Shown: positions 60,011-64,000 of the stretch, in pieces
Layout: each line of letters starts with the position of its first letter
Numbering within the stretch: the stretch's first letter is position 1
NCBI GenBank assembly: GCA_019925795.1
Contig: CM034315.1
Coordinates: forward strand, 7,130,001 to 7,194,000
Origin: Dendrobium chrysotoxum
Lineage: Eukaryota; Streptophyta; Magnoliopsida; Asparagales; Orchidaceae
Reading direction: 5' to 3'
Length of the DNA: 64,000 nt
Program-made: the position numbers and the translations under genes
Notes under the pieces: model-generated
Told to the model about the DNA's origin: nothing
Database searches by the model: none
What the model saw: the letters and a program-made list of their open reading frames with translations, nothing else

Positions 60011-60207
60011 GTAGAAAGGGGTCATTTGTATTTATGGGTTGAACCTTGTCGATTTTGTCGGGCTGTCGACAAAGGATCGGGTTTCGTAGGCTTTATGCTT
60101 TTGTAAGTGAATTCTCTTGATTATGGGCCTTGAAGGCCTAATATGAACTATAAAATAAATATCCCGGTTGATCTTACGATCACGTATTTATTTAATGGTT
60201 AGAGCCG

Positions 60208-60640
60208 TCTCGACTCCTATCTACCCTTATATAAGGATCGAGCTCGAACTGGAATTCACTTATTAACCCGCGTAGCATCCCTAGACATCACATGCGTGCC
60301 AATAACATGCTCGCCAGGGCCCATACAGGTGTTTGTGGGTATTTTATAATTATTTATTGAATCTTATCAACTCCTATTTACTTGTTTAGGAGGATCGGGT
60401 TCAAATTTATTGACTCGCGCAGCATCCCTGGACGTCGCGTGTGTTCCTACAATAAGCTCGCCGGGGCCCATACCGGTATTTATGGGCATTTTATAAATAT
60501 TTATTGAACCTTGTTGACTCCTATTTACCTGTCTGAGAGGATCGAGTTTAAATTTATTGACCCGCGCAGCATCCCTAGAGGTCATGTGTGTTCTTACTAC
60601 ACGCTCGTCGGGGCCCATGCAGGTTACGATTATATTTACC
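60208..60640. repeat. 147-bp tandem repeat, 3 units
   Basis: AGCATCCCT recurs at 60274, 60421 and 60568, exactly 147 bp apart. Each unit contains CGCGYAGCATCCCT, GCTCG(C/T)C(A/G)GGGCCCAT and a TTTATAAATATTTATTGAA-type segment. The 171-codon minus-strand frame across it (60882-60367) simply reads two units of the repeat. Confidence 0.9.
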
Positions 60641-60649
60641 CCTTTTGTG

Positions 60650-62280
60650 TACCTATGTATATACAAATTATGGTGCATATGCGGGGGTACATTTTTGGGA
60701 TATTTGATGCTGATCAGCAATGCTGGAAACCGCCATTTAAAATGCAGCATTCTACTTGAATGTTCGTACATGTCTTCTGTCCGCTTGTAAGGATGTTGCG
60801 GATTCGATGGTGTTTCTTCTGTCACTGCCAATAGATGTTTGTATCTGCAATAGTTCTCCTTGCATCTTCTTGTAGGCAACATATTTGATGTAGAATGGGT
60901 CTCCTACGGCAGCTCGTAGGTACTGTGTATCTATATTTGTTGCATTCTTCATGCCTTTGCTTGCTGAGGATTGGTGTATTTGACTGTTGATGCATGATAA
61001 TCTTTCTACATTCATTTATGAGCAAGCTGTAGTGTCCTCAAGCATCCATAACCCTTTCACAAATATTCTTATATGAATGTAATAGGAACCGCTACATCTT
61101 CTTGCATGATTGTTACGAAGAATATCATCAACTCTGACTCTACTATTTTTACGATGTATCCACTTGTGGTTTGAAGCCAGTTGTATAACACTATTACACT
61201 TGATGTACATTGTCCTCATTTCTTAGAAGATTGGTGCATTCATCTATATTTTGACGAGTGTGGATTGTAGGATCCTACCATACTCACTTCCCCTTGCTAC
61301 ATAGTTGGTAAATGCTTCCATTTGTCATAATTTCCTTTATGTTTTGCTTGTGATCTTTCACATTCATAGCAATTTAGTGGTTGCTTTCACATTCCTCATG
61401 CTTTGCTTGTAGACCTACTACATTCATCGTGCATGATAGCTAGCAAATCATTATATTCATTATATTGCTTGCAGGTTGATTTGATCATCTTTTCATAAAA
61501 GATTTGATGTTGTGGCTTACAAGCCGGTTGTATTAATGTTTGGTCCATCACAAGTCTTTCATTTGACTTTTGTTTGAGTATTTGGTGTTTGCAATAATCT
61601 TGAGTCGCCAAATTGCACTATATCTTATTATAATCTTTGTAAATGAATTTGCAAGAGTTTGACATACCAACTTGTAAGTTCCTTGTAATTTGTAATGAAC
61701 TTGATATCATCATCTATTAGCATTTTCATCCCAATTGAATGACAATTCATGTTGATTGTTGTTTGGGGATGAGGCATGTTCAACATTGCGAGTGGGTCAT
61801 CATGATCTAAAGGTCCCATACTACGGCTCTATGATCAAGTTCATCCTACCATAACCTTCTTTATTTAAAGATCACATTATACTTTCAACATGTATGATGA
61901 ACTTGACACCATTAATATTCTCAACTTGATTGAGGTGGCAATCTCTTGACTCTATTAAGAAAAGAAACTTCCACCTCACTCTCATTTGCATGAAATTTGG
62001 ATTATTTTCCCAATTAGCATTTTGCATTCAAAGTGAAATGATGAATCCATTAGAAATTTCATCTTTCAAGAAATCATTCATTATATTTAGACCTAATTTA
62101 AGTTTATATTCAGGTTCATTTTCATTTTGTTCAAGTTCATGTTCAAATACGGTCCCCTGTTGTCCAAAATTTGTCCTTGCTTGAGTGCAAATGTCCAAGT
62201 CCTTGTCTTTGATTCACCAAAAATTTTGGCAGCCTCCCGGAGTCTCCCCTGTTTAGGGGAAAAATCAATAGTCATAGCCT
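60650..62280 (-). other. Codon-like minus-strand relic, not recognised
   Basis: The minus strand between about 61819 and 60752 has several frames of 60-87 codons following one another (for example one starting MGPLDHDDPLAMLNMPHPQ and one containing YLRAAVGDPFYIKYVAYKKM). Composition suggests old coding sequence broken by stops, perhaps from a mobile element. I recognise no domain and assign no function. Confidence 0.3.
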
Positions 62281-62790
62281 GCCCTCCACGTCAAGAAAGA
62301 CTGCACGGTCGGTGCCGTGGGACACCGCGGCCGTAATCTTTGTCATCCACCACACCAAGAAAGACGTGCATGGGTCTTCGAAATCAAATTTGTGAGAGAG
62401 CAGTTTTTTCCCGCGTACGGGTACTTATATTTTGCTCCGCCATGCTAAGAAAAGCGCCCACAGGGATTGCCCGCTATGTCGTAGGCATCGCATCGAATTC
62501 TCTCCCACTATACTAAGCAAAGCGTGCATGGGGGTCCCCCGATGCACTACAAACATTGAAATTAGGACTTAAAAAGGGTTACCTACCTTGTCGCTAGCAC
62601 CGCGACGAACTTCCTCCCACCGTGCTAAGAAAAGCAAGCATGGGTGGTTATTCACCGCGCTGCAAGCGCCGAAAATAGAATTTTAGGAGATTATCCGTTC
62701 CGTCGCGAGCATCGCAACGAGCTTCCTCCCACCATGTTAAGAAAAACGCGCGTGGGTAGTTATTCGCCGTGCTACAAGCGTTGAAGGTGG
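62281..62790. repeat. Degenerate GC-rich repeat around CTAAGAAAAGC
   Basis: Six occurrences of a core like CTAAGAAAAGCGYGCATGGG at about 62290, 62353, 62443, 62512, 62624 and 62738. The last two intervals are about 112-114 bp and the earlier ones irregular. Between them recur CTTCCTCCCACC and GTCGCGAGCATCGC phrases. No ORF. Confidence 0.7.
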
Positions 62791-62879
62791 GCTCTCAGAG
62801 TTTTAGGGTTGGGGGGTTATACCTTTGCGAGGGTCGATGGTGTTGGCACTTGGATCGAGGCAAGAGGGAAGAGCTTCTT

Positions 62880-63240
62880 TATTTCTCATATTAATTATAA
62901 TTAATCTTTAATCAATTATAACTAATTATAGTCAATAGTAATTAATTATAATTAATACTAATTAATTATAACTAATTATAATTAATAATAATATGTTATA
63001 ATTAATTAAAAAAGTAATTATAATTAATTATATTTAATTATCAAGGATAACAATTAACTAATAATTAAAAAAGATTAATTACAATTAATTTTTAGTTAAT
63101 TATCATAAATTATTATTAATAGTAATGAAATATGATTAAAAATAATTAATTATAATTAATATTAATTAATCAATAATTAATTATTATTAACAATAATTAA
63201 ATATAATTAAAAAAATTAATTTTAATTAATTAGAAAAGGA
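62880..63240. repeat. TTAATTATAATTAA-rich AT array
   Basis: About 360 bp composed almost only of AATTA/TTAATTA words with (ATTAATTATAATTA)-like phrasing. It is low-complexity, self-complementary DNA. Confidence 0.8.
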
Positions 63241-63399
63241 TGATTTTACTTAAATAGGATTAATGCAAGATTCAAGCAGAATTTGAGTAGGATTAGGATG
63301 GATTTAGGTAAATCCTATTAAAAGCACACTAAATCCTCTGTTTACCTCCCTTTATCTCAGCCGACTCAGAGGATTTACGGGATTTGGCCGACGTAGCGT

Positions 63400-64000
63400 G
63401 TGAAAGGGAGAAGTTTGCTTCAGAGCAAGTGAGCTCCTATTGTTGCTTCCGATCGAAAATATCATAACTTCCAATCCGACTGGAAGGGAAGTCATGGAAG
63501 GAGCGGAGTCGTCCAGCAATAGAGGAGATAGGTCGGTACTAGGTTTTGGATCGGGGCTTCACTGCGGGCGAGCTCCCTTGCTTCCGATCCAACTTGCAGG
63601 GAATGTCGTCGAAGGAGCGGGGTTGGACGGCAAAGAAGAAGCACGCGAGAGAGAGAGGGAGAGAGGTCAGGGCTTACGTCGAAGGAGTGGGGGTCGAAGG
63701 AGTTAGGCAGTGGAGTCTAGCATGGAAGGGGTGGACAGATGGGCTGGATGCTTGGACTCGAGTAATAGAGACGTCGGATAGGATCTTGGCAGTGGGAGTG
63801 TCGTGGGAGAGTAAGTAACAAATGGTGGCTTCGTTCCCTTTTAACGACAAGAGAAGCGACAGAAATGAGATGATCTCGCAGAATTTTGGCAGGATTTTCG
63901 ATCGAGATGTAAGCGGCGCCGAGCTACAGGTTTTTCGTAGAACTTTTACGGGTTTTCCGGCAGGATTTGCTGGTAGAGCAAATATTTTTTGCTCTTTTTA
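63400..64000. other. GC-rich unclassified block at window edge
   Basis: Contains a duplicated phrase: TTGCTTCCGATC ... GGAAGGAGCGG near 63435-63505 and again near 63580-63620. It is followed by a GA run and more GC-rich sequence. Open frames here are not recognisable. It could be part of an LTR or leader whose remainder lies outside the window. Confidence 0.35.

Noticed and set aside
60367..60882. 171-codon minus-strand open frame
   Set aside because: Half of it reads two units of the 147-bp tandem repeat; no domain and no splice context.

Overview
This is nuclear DNA of a flowering plant: AT-rich intergenic sequence, spliced genes with GT-AG introns, plant-type LTR retrotransposons, LINEs, MITEs and a MULE carrying a plant mobile domain. 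The repeat families and large TE-filled introns look more like a monocot (perhaps a palm) than a small-genome eudicot, but I cannot fix the species.

Two host genes can be assembled exon by exon, both on the + strand. The first (7336-31149) encodes a 211-residue deSI-like PPPDE-domain peptidase in four exons. Its second intron is about 19.1 kb and is packed with transposable elements. The second (52825-57272) encodes a GDSL esterase/lipase in four exons, with a LINE fragment in intron 1. Both reading frames are intact, so the insertions are tolerated as intron sequence. The two genes show no functional link.

The rest is mobile DNA. From left to right: a possible Helitron 3' end (4536); a solo LTR with ATTAT target duplications (4653-6359); a MITE in the promoter region of the first gene (6911-7059); a gag-only Ty3/gypsy element with GTTCA duplications in intron 1 (8439-10950). 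Intron 2 holds a tiny LINE with a perfect 16-bp duplication (12383-12505), a gypsy RT-RNase H fragment (about 16390-17165), an unclassified GC-rich block with minus-strand promoter features (about 21620-23150) and a large non-coding LTR element on the minus strand (23192-30022). That LTR element carries a TIR element and a striking array of short hairpins. Downstream of the first gene are a decayed MULE with a PMD/MAIN-like ORF (about 33650-36430), a complete non-autonomous LTR element of the same family as the solo LTR (37873-43769), a minus-strand LINE with RT domain (44694-46066), a second copy of the promoter MITE (46336-46490) and a diverged relative of the LTR family (about 49017-50020). 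After the second gene come a second copy of an unclassified repeat from intron 2 (about 58890-60010), a 147-bp tandem repeat, dispersed GC-rich repeats and an AT-rich TTAATTA array.

The most unusual structure is the modular hairpin array at about 26838-28440 (with outliers at 24880-25115). More than a dozen stem-loops of 6-14 bp with 4-8 nt loops follow one another, and related modules differ by paired, stem-preserving changes. I know of no named element with this architecture.
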